64,000 nucleotides of DNA from CAXRDE01 sp964229355 (GTDB taxonomy: Bacteria; Cyanobacteriota; Sericytochromatia; UBA7694), in contig CAXRDE010000009.1 of assembly GCA_964229355.1 (NCBI GenBank), forward strand, positions 1 to 64,000, given 5' to 3'. The position numbers were made by a program, and so were the translations under genes. Below the pieces are notes generated by a model. That model did not search any database. It was not told where the DNA came from and saw nothing but the letters and a program-made list of their open reading frames with translations. Below, piece after piece: positions 21,699 to 29,325 of this stretch; position 1 is the first letter of the stretch; each line of letters starts with the position of its first letter.

Positions 21699-21845
21699 GG
21701 TAAATCTAGCCTCAATTTGCATAAGTTTAAGTTGATTATACCATTTTTAACAACTTAAACCACTGCCTTTTTATTGGATTTGCGCCCCCCTAGCTGACGA
21801 TCCTGAAATGTCATGTTAAGATGAGGTAATAGAATTCAGGTGACA

Positions 21846-21875
21846 GGTTAATAAAGGTTATCTGGAACTTAATCT
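21846..21875 (+). promoter_or_regulatory. Possible OmpR-family direct-repeat operator
   Basis: Three TTA-led elements (TTAAT at 21848, TTATC at 21858, TTAAT at 21869) follow each other at 10-11 bp, one helical turn. That is the usual layout of PhoB-type boxes. They lie 30 nt before the response-regulator gene, so autoregulation is possible. Evidence is spacing only. Confidence 0.35.
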
Positions 21876-21904
21876 AAGCAAGGCAGAGGTTTGACAAACA
21901 GACT

Positions 21905-22597
21905 ATGGCAGATAAGGTTCTCTTGGTTGATGATGAGGAATCTATTGTAGAGTCCATTGAGTATGCATTAAGTCAAGAAGGATTTGAAGTGGTCAGCGCC
22001 CACAACGGCCAGGAAGCCCTTCAAAAAGTCCAGCTTGAAAAGCCCAATCTCATTGTATTGGACTTGATGCTTCCTGAACTCAGCGGCCTGGAAGTTTGTC
22101 GTATTCTTCGTCGTGAACGCAACGAAACCCCCATTATTATGCTCACCGCAAAAGGGGAAGAGATCGATCGCGTGATTGGCTTAGAGGTCGGCGCTGACGA
22201 TTATTTGGTCAAGCCCTTCAGCCTGCGTGAGCTCATTGCCCGCATTCGCGCCCTGTTGCGCCGCAGCAAGATCTCTGAAACCGACGACACCCAACCGCAA
22301 ATGCACCAGTACGACGATTTAGAGATGAATCTCACCGAGCACAAGGTGACCGTGCGTGGCAAACAGGTAGAGCTGTCACCCAAAGAGTTTAAAATTCTGG
22401 CCATGCTCATGTCAGCCCCCAACAAGGTATTTTCGCGGGAAGAACTGCTCGAGCAAGTGTGGGGTCTGGACTTCTACGGCGACACCAAAACCGTTGACGT
22501 ACACATTCGCTGGCTGCGTGAAAAGATCGAAAAAGATCCGAGCAACCCACAATACGTCCAAACCGTTCGTGGATTCGGCTATCGTCTCGGGGGATAA
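21905..22597 (+). CDS. OmpR/PhoB-family response regulator
   Basis: A 230-residue transcription factor. The receiver domain (1-120) has acidic pocket DDEE, phospho-acceptor Asp in VLDLMLPELSG (about residue 52), the conserved Thr and Lys (MLTAK, VKPFS). The C-terminal winged helix (about 135-228) has ELSPKEFKILAMLM and TVDVHIRWLREKIE, as in PhoB/WalR. The kinase gene follows after 3 nt. The partner looks PhoR-like, so phosphate or cell-envelope control are both possible. Confidence 0.95.
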   Translation: MADKVLLVDDEESIVESIEYALSQEGFEVVSAHNGQEALQKVQLEKPNLIVLDLMLPELSGLEVCRILRRERNETPIIMLTAKGEEIDRVIGLEVGADDYLVKPFSLRELIARIRALLRRSKISETDDTQPQMHQYDDLEMNLTEHKVTVRGKQVELSPKEFKILAMLMSAPNKVFSREELLEQVWGLDFYGDTKTVDVHIRWLREKIEKDPSNPQYVQTVRGFGYRLGG

Positions 22598-22600
22598 GCC

Positions 22601-23635
22601 GTGAGTCTATTTCAAGATGGGGTGCTCATCCTCAATCAGCAGGGCACCCTCTGTTTTGCTGACCCTAACGCCCGACAAATTCTGGAGATGCCCGAAGGGG
22701 ACTTAGATCCTGACTTCATCAGCCATTCTGCAGAGTCGGCGTTCCGGGAATTGGTGGAGCGTGCCCAAAGTGAAAACAACACCCAGGAGCATGAGTTTGT
22801 TACCGAGCACTTAAGTGCCAACAAAAATCTCTCCATTTTGGCTGAGCCTTATCAGCTCGTTGAAAACGGCACCACCGGCTGGCTCGTCATTGTGCGAGAC
22901 ATTACCTCGGTACGCCGCCTCGAAGGCATCGAAAAAGAGTTCATTACCAACGTGTCGCACGAACTGCGCACGCCATTGACCTCCATTAAGATGGCCGCCG
23001 AGTCTTTGCGCATGGGGGCCATTGAGAGCCCCAAGTTCAAAGAGCGCTTTTTGTCAAACATTCAGCGGGAAGCCGATCGCTTAACCCGCCTGGTGAATGA
23101 GCTTCTGGTGATTTCAAATTTAGAAGACGCCAAAACCACCCTGCACCTGTCAAACTTTGATCTCGCTGGCCTGATTGATGACGTCATGTCGACCATGGAG
23201 CCCCACGCCCGCGTCAATGACATTGAACTGGTGGGGGAGTTTCCCGATTTATTGCCTACCATGTACGCCGATCGGGATCGGGTCTTGCAAGTGCTGATTA
23301 ACCTGGTGGACAACGCCATCAAGTGCAACCGCCCCAACGGCACCGTAACCCTGAAAGTGGAACTTCAAGAGGCAAATATTCACGTGCAGGTGGTGGACAC
23401 CGGCATTGGGATTCCCGATATTGATTTGCCCCGCATTTTTAACCGCTTCTTTCGGGTCGACAAATCCCGTTCTCGGGTCACCGGAGGCACCGGCCTCGGC
23501 TTATCGATTGTCAAAGATATTATTGAAGCCCATCAGGGACAGATTGACGTGGAAAGTACCCTCAACGTGGGGACCACCTTTCACATCCATCTGCCTGTCA
23601 AGGTAACTATAGAAGAAGAGGATCACTCATCATGA
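22601..23635 (+). CDS. PhoR/WalK-like sensor histidine kinase
   Basis: These 344 residues have an N-terminal PAS-like domain (10-105), HisKA with NVSHELRTPLTSIK (phospho-His near residue 124), and HATPase_c with LVDNAIKCN, DTGIGI and GGTGLGLSIVKDII. No transmembrane helix is present, unlike PhoR proper, so it is probably a soluble or membrane-peripheral sensor. It starts with GTG after GGGGGATAAGCC. It ends in ATGA overlap with the next gene, so the three genes form one operon. Confidence 0.95.
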   Translation: MSLFQDGVLILNQQGTLCFADPNARQILEMPEGDLDPDFISHSAESAFRELVERAQSENNTQEHEFVTEHLSANKNLSILAEPYQLVENGTTGWLVIVRDITSVRRLEGIEKEFITNVSHELRTPLTSIKMAAESLRMGAIESPKFKERFLSNIQREADRLTRLVNELLVISNLEDAKTTLHLSNFDLAGLIDDVMSTMEPHARVNDIELVGEFPDLLPTMYADRDRVLQVLINLVDNAIKCNRPNGTVTLKVELQEANIHVQVVDTGIGIPDIDLPRIFNRFFRVDKSRSRVTGGTGLGLSIVKDIIEAHQGQIDVESTLNVGTTFHIHLPVKVTIEEEDHSS

Positions 23636-23976
23636 CGACTTTTGCCGCAATGTTTCCCATTTTGCCCGGAAAAACCGAACGCATCCGTGAAATTGGTGCC
23701 GGTTTAGGCGGAGAACACAAAGATAGCTTTGATGCATCTCAAAAAGAACTGGGTGTGCCCGTCGAGAGCTGGCATGTTCAGCAAACCCCCAACGGTGATT
23801 TCTTATTGGTGTACTTAGAAGCCGAAGACCCTTTAAAAATGTTCCAAACCTTTGCTGCCGCCACCGGCCCCGCCGACGTCTATCTCAAAGATGGCGTTAA
23901 AGAGTGTACCGGTGTGGATCTTAACGTTCCGTTGCCCGGTCTGCCCAGCTACCCGATTCTAGATTACAAAGCTTAA
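23632..23976 (+). CDS. Small ABM-like (ferredoxin-fold) protein
   Basis: The 114 residues resemble the DUF6176/antibiotic-biosynthesis-monooxygenase-like dimeric alpha-beta barrel: a MFPILPGKTERIREI opening, ESWHVQQTPNGDFLLVYLEAEDP core and a C-terminal tail ending LPSYPILDYKA. No catalytic residues can be assigned. Its start overlaps the kinase stop by 4 nt, so it is translationally coupled to the two-component system. A strong terminator follows. Confidence 0.65.
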   Translation: MTTFAAMFPILPGKTERIREIGAGLGGEHKDSFDASQKELGVPVESWHVQQTPNGDFLLVYLEAEDPLKMFQTFAAATGPADVYLKDGVKECTGVDLNVPLPGLPSYPILDYKA

Positions 23977-23987
23977 AACATCACATC

Positions 23988-24031
23988 AAACGCCCACCTG
24001 ACTTGTGAGAATGTTCAGGTGGGCGTTTTTT
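23988..24031 (+). terminator. Terminator of the two-component operon
   Basis: Arms AACGCCCACCTGA and TCAGGTGGGCGTT pair perfectly over 13 bp with a 14-nt loop and a T run. The right arm and tail (24016-24037) recur at 24862-24884, on the other side of the toxin-antitoxin pair. Confidence 0.9.
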
Positions 24032-24084
24032 ATTGCGAGAAAGAGAAATAATACCCGCTCTCAGGAGAGGGGCTTTCGCCATCG

Positions 24085-24477
24085 TCACGCGATTTTGTCG
24101 GCGTATTGTTCTAAGCATCTGGCAATCTCGCTTTTTGTGATGGGTTCACTGGCTGTACGCAGCACCAGGTCGATCATATCTTGTTCATGCTCTTTACGAA
24201 TACAGTAGCCGTTTCCATACAGAAACACCTCAGTACAACCTAGGCCAGTACGCTTATTGCCATCCACAAAGGGATGATTTTTTACGATGTGGTACAGGTA
24301 TGCAGAAGCTTTATCAAAAATCGTATTGTGGAGATATTTTCCTCCAAATCCTGATTCTGGCATTGCCAGAGCAGATTCCAGGGTTTCCTTATCTCGCAAG
24401 CCATGGGAACCACCAAATCGATCAATAGAGGCTTTGTGCAGCCGTAGTGACTGTTGTAGGGTGATAAACCGGGTCAT
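24085..24477 (-). CDS. Doc-type (Fic fold) toxin
   Basis: These 130 residues match the Doc branch of the Fic superfamily. The key motif is HPFVDGNKRTG (about residues 67-77), with the His, the Asp and the Asn-Lys-Arg of the Doc signature rather than the Fic HPFxxGNGR. Doc phosphorylates EF-Tu and stops translation. LHKASIDRFGGSHGLRD in the N-terminus is typical. The ATG shares one base with the antitoxin stop (TAATG), the usual coupling of a type II module. Confidence 0.92.
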   Translation of the reverse strand: MTRFITLQQSLRLHKASIDRFGGSHGLRDKETLESALAMPESGFGGKYLHNTIFDKASAYLYHIVKNHPFVDGNKRTGLGCTEVFLYGNGYCIRKEHEQDMIDLVLRTASEPITKSEIARCLEQYADKIA

Positions 24478-24719
24478 TATTCCGCTAATTTTCTATATGC
24501 CCCATCGAATTTTTCAAAACTTTCGCTCATGGCGGCGTCAAAGGCAGCATCATCCATATACATGATGTCCCTTACCTGCTCTGCTACGTCTTTCTTTGTT
24601 TCCAGGTAAGCACTCATTGCATCACGCACCACTGCTGGAAATGACTTGTTTTCCAATGCAGCAATGAGCTTCCCCTTCTTAATCATACTTTCCTCAAATT
24701 GAATATTTACCCGTTCCAT
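24477..24719 (-). CDS. Antitoxin of the Doc module
   Basis: An 80-residue protein, first gene of the pair. The N-terminus (ERVNIQFEESMIKKGKLIAAL) reads like a small ribbon-helix-helix or AbrB-like DNA-binding unit. The rest is acidic and probably wraps the toxin (SESFEKFDGAYRKLAE). It is not a clear Phd homologue. AGGAG lies 7 nt before the ATG. It probably represses its own promoter through the repeats just upstream. Confidence 0.8.
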   Translation of the reverse strand: MERVNIQFEESMIKKGKLIAALENKSFPAVVRDAMSAYLETKKDVAEQVRDIMYMDDAAFDAAMSESFEKFDGAYRKLAE

Positions 24720-24735
24720 AATATGCTCCTATTGA

Positions 24736-24762
24736 ATGACACCAATGATATCAATGACATCA
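24736..24762 (-). promoter_or_regulatory. Three tandem 9-bp operator repeats upstream of the antitoxin gene
   Basis: Read on the coding strand, three contiguous 9-mers occur: TGATGTCAT, TGATATCAT and TGGTGTCAT, consensus TGRTRTCAT. The middle one contains the palindrome TGATATCA. They end 17 nt before the antitoxin ATG. This is the expected place for an autorepressor site. Confidence 0.6.
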
Positions 24763-24861
24763 GTAATATCATATGCGCTTATAGGGTTTCTTGCAATACC
24801 ATTCTTTATGGGCTTAAAACAGCACACCGAACAACGCCCATTTAAACATTTGAGCAAGTCA

Positions 24862-24884
24862 CAGGTGGGCGTTTGTTTATTGCG
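24862..24884 (+). repeat. Second copy of the terminator right arm flanking the TA module
   Basis: The 23 nt match 24016-24037 apart from one inserted base and lead into the same TATTGCG tail. A weaker left arm (AACGCCCA at about 24834-24841) precedes it, so the copy can also fold as a hairpin. The Doc module sits exactly between the two copies. Confidence 0.75.
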
Positions 24885-25923
24885 GCTTAAACGTCAGCCC
24901 CTGAGGGGTTAAAGACCAATAATAACCAAAGGAAGATGAAGCATCATAAATCACGCCGTAATCTGTTGTGTCGTGGGGTTTTTCAGCTCCCACACCCAAA
25001 GATAAGTTGAAAACACCTCCCCAGGGTTCTCTGTGCTCCAGGCCCAATCTGGCGGTAAAACGAATATCATTCTGAAAATTCCCCACCCCTTCAAGATAAC
25101 TTTGTAAACCAGGATGGATCGGCGCAAAATAATAACGTCCGAACAAACCCAGTGTCTCTTCAAGCAGATAGCCTCTTTTGTCTTTATCTCTCCCTTTGAA
25201 AAAACCCATTCCCCACTGGTCATTTGCCAACATAAAAGCCAAATGATCCCCCTGGGTAGGTGAGCTGCCTGATTCTATTTGAATCAGGGGATCGAGGCGC
25301 GTTGCAAGAAGCTGAGCTTTCTGATTCAAATACGTTTCAGAATACGCGTTGTCTGGTGTCGGCGGAAATTGATAACCTACCCCCAGGACAGGCTCAACGG
25401 TAAAACCGCCCTGTCGTTTTCCATTAAAGCCTTTGTCAAATTGTAGGCCCACCCGTGTGATCAGATCTCCCCATCGGCTTTCAAGCCCCAGGGCTGAACC
25501 AAAACCAAAGGGGGTTCTATGGGAAAGTTCACTGGATGTCTCAAACGGTTGAAACCCGACACGTCCTCGTCCTTCGAAATAAAATCGGCTCACTCGAAAA
25601 GCAAAAAGGTCCTGCGTCCAGGATTCGGGCAGATAGTATCGTCCGGCTAAACTCAGGTAAGCCCCAATGATAAACGGGTCATAGATACCTAACCCCAGAT
25701 CGATGGCCCAATCCGGCGAGACTTGAGAAGAGAGATTAAAGCCTGCAGAAGGTATTCCCCACTCCACAAAAAGATGGTGGGGACGCCAGGCTTCTTCAAT
25801 TAAGACCGAACGGGAAATCGCTTCTGCTTCAGGCTCTGTTTCCTTCATTTCTTGCGCCCACAAGACAGAAGACTGTGAAAACCAGAGCCAGAAAGCAATG
25901 GTAGATGTAAGAAGCTTGTTCAC
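24877..25923 (-). CDS. Secreted protein, probable outer-membrane beta-barrel
   Basis: A 348-residue protein with a Sec signal peptide (cleavage near VLWAQ, residue 24). The rest is rich in alternating aromatic/glycine strands (DWAIDLGLGIYDPFIIGAYLSLAGRYY, RVGLQFDKGF, NLSLGVGAEKP) and ends in an aromatic-rich tail, which suggests a barrel. I recognise no family. It is the last gene of the immunity island, and overlaps the SUKH-like gene before it by 4 nt. Its stop codon falls in the duplicated terminator. Confidence 0.7.
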   Translation of the reverse strand: MNKLLTSTIAFWLWFSQSSVLWAQEMKETEPEAEAISRSVLIEEAWRPHHLFVEWGIPSAGFNLSSQVSPDWAIDLGLGIYDPFIIGAYLSLAGRYYLPESWTQDLFAFRVSRFYFEGRGRVGFQPFETSSELSHRTPFGFGSALGLESRWGDLITRVGLQFDKGFNGKRQGGFTVEPVLGVGYQFPPTPDNAYSETYLNQKAQLLATRLDPLIQIESGSSPTQGDHLAFMLANDQWGMGFFKGRDKDKRGYLLEETLGLFGRYYFAPIHPGLQSYLEGVGNFQNDIRFTARLGLEHREPWGGVFNLSLGVGAEKPHDTTDYGVIYDASSSFGYYWSLTPQGLTFKPQ

Positions 25924-26540
25924 TGCCAGGGATCACTCAAACCCTCTAAAAAATCTTCAAAAGAGTGGGCAATAAGCAAAGGTGCATACGTGTGACCCGG
26001 TGGCAGATAAGGCCCGCCCACGCACCAATAATAGACCTTGCCGTAATTGTGCCCACGCATTCCGATTAAAAAACGGTCTGAGCCGCCATTGCCTGCGCCA
26101 AAGAGCATGTAGTCATGTGGGTGCTCTCGATCCCAGTCCGTAGCCAGAAAAAAATCCTCTTCTGTTTCATAATCATATTCTTCCAATGGACGGTAAGCGG
26201 GCTGAACCGCCAAAAGGTCAAACTCGTCTTCCCTTATTTTGCAAAAACCCAAAAACTCATAAGCTTTACCATTCACCTGAGACAATAGTCTGGTGTAATC
26301 AAAATTAAATTCAGTCTCATGATCAATAGCCAAAAGACAGGCCTTAAGTAAGGGATAAATTTCAAAGTTATATTTTTTCTCTAAAGCATTCAGCACTTTC
26401 GCTCGGTATTCTAAAGATACTTTTTTTAAAGCCAACTCTGGTGAATCACCGTTGGTAGTAAGAGATGATAATTCATCTTGTATATCCCGAGGTACAAATA
26501 AATGTGGATACTGCTCTTTAATGGTAAGCATAGCTTTCAA
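25920..26540 (-). CDS. Divergent SUKH (SMI1/KNR4)-like protein
   Basis: These 206 residues share little with the seven array members upstream. The C-terminal half has the SUKH pattern, LFGAGNGGSDRFLIGMRGHNYGKVYYW, and the closing LIAHSFEDFLEGL. SUKH proteins bind and neutralise cognate nuclease or deaminase toxins. It lies 38 nt after the last array member and overlaps the barrel gene, so probably belongs to the same transcript. The N-terminal 90 residues are unassigned. Confidence 0.65.
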   Translation of the reverse strand: MKAMLTIKEQYPHLFVPRDIQDELSSLTTNGDSPELALKKVSLEYRAKVLNALEKKYNFEIYPLLKACLLAIDHETEFNFDYTRLLSQVNGKAYEFLGFCKIREDEFDLLAVQPAYRPLEEYDYETEEDFFLATDWDREHPHDYMLFGAGNGGSDRFLIGMRGHNYGKVYYWCVGGPYLPPGHTYAPLLIAHSFEDFLEGLSDPWQ

Positions 26541-26578
26541 TCCCCTGACTTTGTTGCTCTAAATAAATACCCTTAACG

Positions 26579-27121
26579 CTAATCCCTCGATGCCAAGTCA
26601 GCTTCATACACTTCTTCAGACACTTGATTCTCTAAGAAGTGTGTAAACGAATCGGCATACAACGTAAAACCGACAATACTCAGTTCTTCTCGATTCGATG
26701 TACGACTGGCTCGCTCTTCGTTATAATCGTGCTCGTCACCCAACTCTCGGTGACCACAATAAATATGGCCATAGTCCTCTGGAAGGAGTGACATAACAGC
26801 TTCTGAGATCACGCTTGATGCAATATATATTTGGGATACAGGAAATGCATTGTAAGCCATATTGTCGTGAACATACTTTAAATTAGCCTGTTTTCTGTCA
26901 GGAACTTTATCTTCCATATCTAATCCATTAAACCAACAAATTTCGTTCATTTCATCCTTGTACATACTTCTAAAATAGCCATCGTTCAGAAAACCACCAT
27001 TCACTGTTTTTAAAAACAGCTTATAATCTTCTGGAAGAGGGTAGCCAATGTCTTTTTCTAACTCTTGAATGTCCGCTTCACTTGGCACATCAAAACACTT
27101 ACTAAACAGATTTTGCATCAT
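26579..27121 (-). CDS. SUKH-family immunity protein (array member 7, type A)
   Basis: A 180-residue SMI1/KNR4 protein: YPLPEDYKLFLKTVNGGF in the N-terminal half, then GHIYCGHRELGDEHDYNEERASRTS and SFTHFLENQVSEEVYEADL. It is the near twin of member 5 (28762-29304), differing mainly in residues 50-90. That segment is the presumed toxin-contact face. It is preceded by member 6, with a 21-nt gap identical to the gap between members 4 and 5. Confidence 0.88.
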   Translation of the reverse strand: MMQNLFSKCFDVPSEADIQELEKDIGYPLPEDYKLFLKTVNGGFLNDGYFRSMYKDEMNEICWFNGLDMEDKVPDRKQANLKYVHDNMAYNAFPVSQIYIASSVISEAVMSLLPEDYGHIYCGHRELGDEHDYNEERASRTSNREELSIVGFTLYADSFTHFLENQVSEEVYEADLASRD

Positions 27122-27142
27122 ATATCTTAGCGTTAATCCCTT

Positions 27143-27703
27143 TTACGAAAATGAAGCCTCATACTCAGCTTTAGAAACAGAGCTATTCATAAACTCCGTG
27201 AAGCTGTTGGCAAAGGGACGGTAACCCACATACGCCAATTCTTCATCAATAGACGTGCTTTCCGCACGCTCCTCGTCATACAGCTGCTCTTCCCCTTCGT
27301 GAGGGTGACCGCAATAGATCCTTCCGTAATGCTCAGGATCAAGTGACATAAGGACATCAATTATTGGACTTGCACCGATACAAATCACACTCTCAGGGTG
27401 ATCCAAGGTCAATTGAAGTGCCCTAAACCGTCTATACAGATCAAAAAATTCCTGTTTCTCTGTCTCGTAATCAGTAAATCTTACGATAGCATCCAAACTT
27501 TTTCTAAAAACCCCAAAGATACTATTAACCTCCACAACATCTTTGTCAAATACACTTTGGGGATAAAAGTTAGTGGTAAACCCCCCATTTTTTTCGATTA
27601 AAAATGCCTTATAATCTGCTGGAAGACTTAAATCTGCTTTTTTTTCAAACAGTTCAACATCTTCTTTTGCGGGCAGTGGAAGTTCTGCTCTTAACATAAT
27701 CAT
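27143..27703 (-). CDS. SUKH-family immunity protein (array member 6, type B)
   Basis: A 186-residue SMI1/KNR4 protein: LSLPADYKAFLIEKNGGF, then PEHYGRIYCGHPHEGEEQLYDEERAES and FANSFTEFMNSSVSKAEYEASFS. The tail is nearly identical to member 4. The ATG overlaps the stop of a vestigial toxin 3' end (27700-27723), reproducing the ATGA junction of the intact toxin and member 1. This suggests it once lay directly behind a toxin. Confidence 0.88.
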   Translation of the reverse strand: MIMLRAELPLPAKEDVELFEKKADLSLPADYKAFLIEKNGGFTTNFYPQSVFDKDVVEVNSIFGVFRKSLDAIVRFTDYETEKQEFFDLYRRFRALQLTLDHPESVICIGASPIIDVLMSLDPEHYGRIYCGHPHEGEEQLYDEERAESTSIDEELAYVGYRPFANSFTEFMNSSVSKAEYEASFS

Positions 27704-27723
27704 TTATGTACTGTTCCTTTGTG
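27700..27723 (-). pseudogene. Vestige of a toxin 3' end
   Basis: The 24 nt just before and into member 6 encode HKGTVHK and a stop. The intact toxin ends HKGTVHKE. Nucleotides match apart from two substitutions and one lost codon. An in-frame TAG precedes the vestige, and no longer toxin homology is visible upstream. The ATGA overlap with the following SUKH gene is kept. Confidence 0.7.
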
Positions 27724-27733
27724 CTAAAGGTAT

Positions 27734-28726
27734 TTAACTTTCATCGGTTATGACTCTAAGTTCAGGCCAGGATTTTTTCAAACCCCAATACTTGAGAAAT
27801 CGCTTTTTCTCTTGATTTGATGCTAAGGAGATAAACCTTTTAAGCTTTTGATCTGGTATTGGCTCCAGATTAAACAGTTTTTTGTCTTGAAAGAACAAAC
27901 CCCACTCAGAATTTATATGGGGAAGTAGCACAAGCAAACGTGTAGTCTTAACAACAGCAATAAGATCTGTTGTCGTACACACTGAATCCTCAGAAAATGT
28001 ACGAGAGTTTTCTGAATTTGCCTTTAATAAATTGGGGTGAAGAGCAACAGGAGCCCAGTCACTACTTGGACTTCCAAAACTTAGCTTACTGGGTTTCCCT
28101 GAAATTAAATCGCGATAACCTATTTTCTTCGCGTCAGGATCTTGCAAGGTGACCGTGCTGCTACTGATCGGGCTTAGAATAGGATCACCCGTCATTAAGT
28201 CATCTTTTATAAAAAAGCCCAGGTCTGCATTTGTATGTCTGTCTACCATTGATTTAACAGAACGGGTATTTTTGTTAAGAAACCATAATTGAATATGCAA
28301 AGAAGTGTGATTTTCTTCCGCAACGATATGTTTAAGCCCCATTGCTTTCAATTTATTGCAATTGTCTTTCAAGTCAAATGAATGGGGTAAAAGCATCATC
28401 TTAGAAGCAGGGCCGAAGTCGACCCATTGAGAATGGTTGTTTTTAACTTTTAAATGAAGGGCCGGAGGATTCAACATAAAGGCCTTTAGCTTCTTCACTG
28501 CTGCCAAAGGACCATTCAAAAGCACAAGCGTTTCGTTATCTTTTGTCTCACTTACTTTTACAGCATGTTCAGACGTGGCTTGATAAACGGAGATTAAGTC
28601 TTGAAGCTGCTGTTTCTGTTGAATCAAATGGGGTTGTGTTTGAGTTGCTTGAGCCAAAGTGGGCAATGTCGTAAATAAGCTTGCGCTAAAAGCCAGAGAA
28701 AGTCCAAATTTATGTGAAAGCAACAT
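27734..28726 (-). CDS. Secreted hypothetical protein inside the immunity array
   Basis: These 330 residues start with a Sec signal peptide (cleavage near TLAQA, residue 27). I recognise no domain. A Lys-rich N-terminal third, two Cys (about 122 and 246) and hydrophobic strands (LIAVVKTTRLLVLLPHIN) are visible. It lies between SUKH members 5 and 6 and exactly interrupts the duplicated A-B pairs. It could be an effector, an inhibitor acting in the periplasm, or an insertion. Confidence 0.7.
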   Translation of the reverse strand: MLLSHKFGLSLAFSASLFTTLPTLAQATQTQPHLIQQKQQLQDLISVYQATSEHAVKVSETKDNETLVLLNGPLAAVKKLKAFMLNPPALHLKVKNNHSQWVDFGPASKMMLLPHSFDLKDNCNKLKAMGLKHIVAEENHTSLHIQLWFLNKNTRSVKSMVDRHTNADLGFFIKDDLMTGDPILSPISSSTVTLQDPDAKKIGYRDLISGKPSKLSFGSPSSDWAPVALHPNLLKANSENSRTFSEDSVCTTTDLIAVVKTTRLLVLLPHINSEWGLFFQDKKLFNLEPIPDQKLKRFISLASNQEKKRFLKYWGLKKSWPELRVITDES

Positions 28727-28761
28727 TGCTACCCCTTCAGAAACCTATTTTCATCCAAACG

Positions 28762-29304
28762 CTAATCACTAGACGCCAGGTAAGCTTCATACACTTCTTC
28801 AGACACTTGATTTTCTAAGAAGTGTGTAAACGAGTCAGCATACAACGTAAAACCGACAATACTCAGTTCTTCTCGGTTCGATGTATGGCGGGCGCGCTCT
28901 TCGTTATAATCGTGCTCGTCGCCCAATTCTCGGTGCCCACAATAAATGTGGCCATAATCCTCTGGAAGGAGTGACATAACAGCTTCTGAGATCACGCTTG
29001 ATGCAATTTGTATTTGAGATGCCGGAAATTCATTGTAAGCCATATTGTCATGAGCATATTTTAAGTTGCAAAGTTTTTCTTCAGGAAAACTTTCGTTCAT
29101 ATCTAGACCATAAAAAGAATTCATGACAGTCATTGAGTTTACATAGGCGCTTCTAAAGTAACCATCAGAAAAAAAACCACCATTTATGGTTTTCAAAAAT
29201 CCCTTATATTCTTCAGGTAGAAGATAGCCAATGTCTTTTTCTAACTCTTGAATGTCCACTTCACTTGGCACATCAAAATACTTACTAAACAGATTTTGCA
29301 TCAT
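28762..29304 (-). CDS. SUKH-family immunity protein (array member 5, type A)
   Basis: A 180-residue twin of member 7. It shares the opening MMQNLFSKxFDVPSE and the last 90 residues almost exactly, while residues 48-90 differ (FFSDGYFRSAYVNSMTVMNSFYGLD). SUKH core motifs are YKGFLKTINGGF and GHIYCGHRELGDE. The divergence being confined to one segment suggests selection or recombination there. Confidence 0.88.
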   Translation of the reverse strand: MMQNLFSKYFDVPSEVDIQELEKDIGYLLPEEYKGFLKTINGGFFSDGYFRSAYVNSMTVMNSFYGLDMNESFPEEKLCNLKYAHDNMAYNEFPASQIQIASSVISEAVMSLLPEDYGHIYCGHRELGDEHDYNEERARHTSNREELSIVGFTLYADSFTHFLENQVSEEVYEAYLASSD

Positions 29305-29325
29305 ATATCTTAGCGTTAATCCCTT

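Noticed and set aside
21891..21896. TTGACA as a -35 box before the response regulator
   Set aside because: It is only 9 nt before the start codon, leaving no room for a -10 element.
24085..24477. AMPylating Fic enzyme
   Set aside because: The motif is HPFVDGNKR, the Doc form with Lys, rather than the Fic form with Gly before Arg; kinase-type toxin is more likely.
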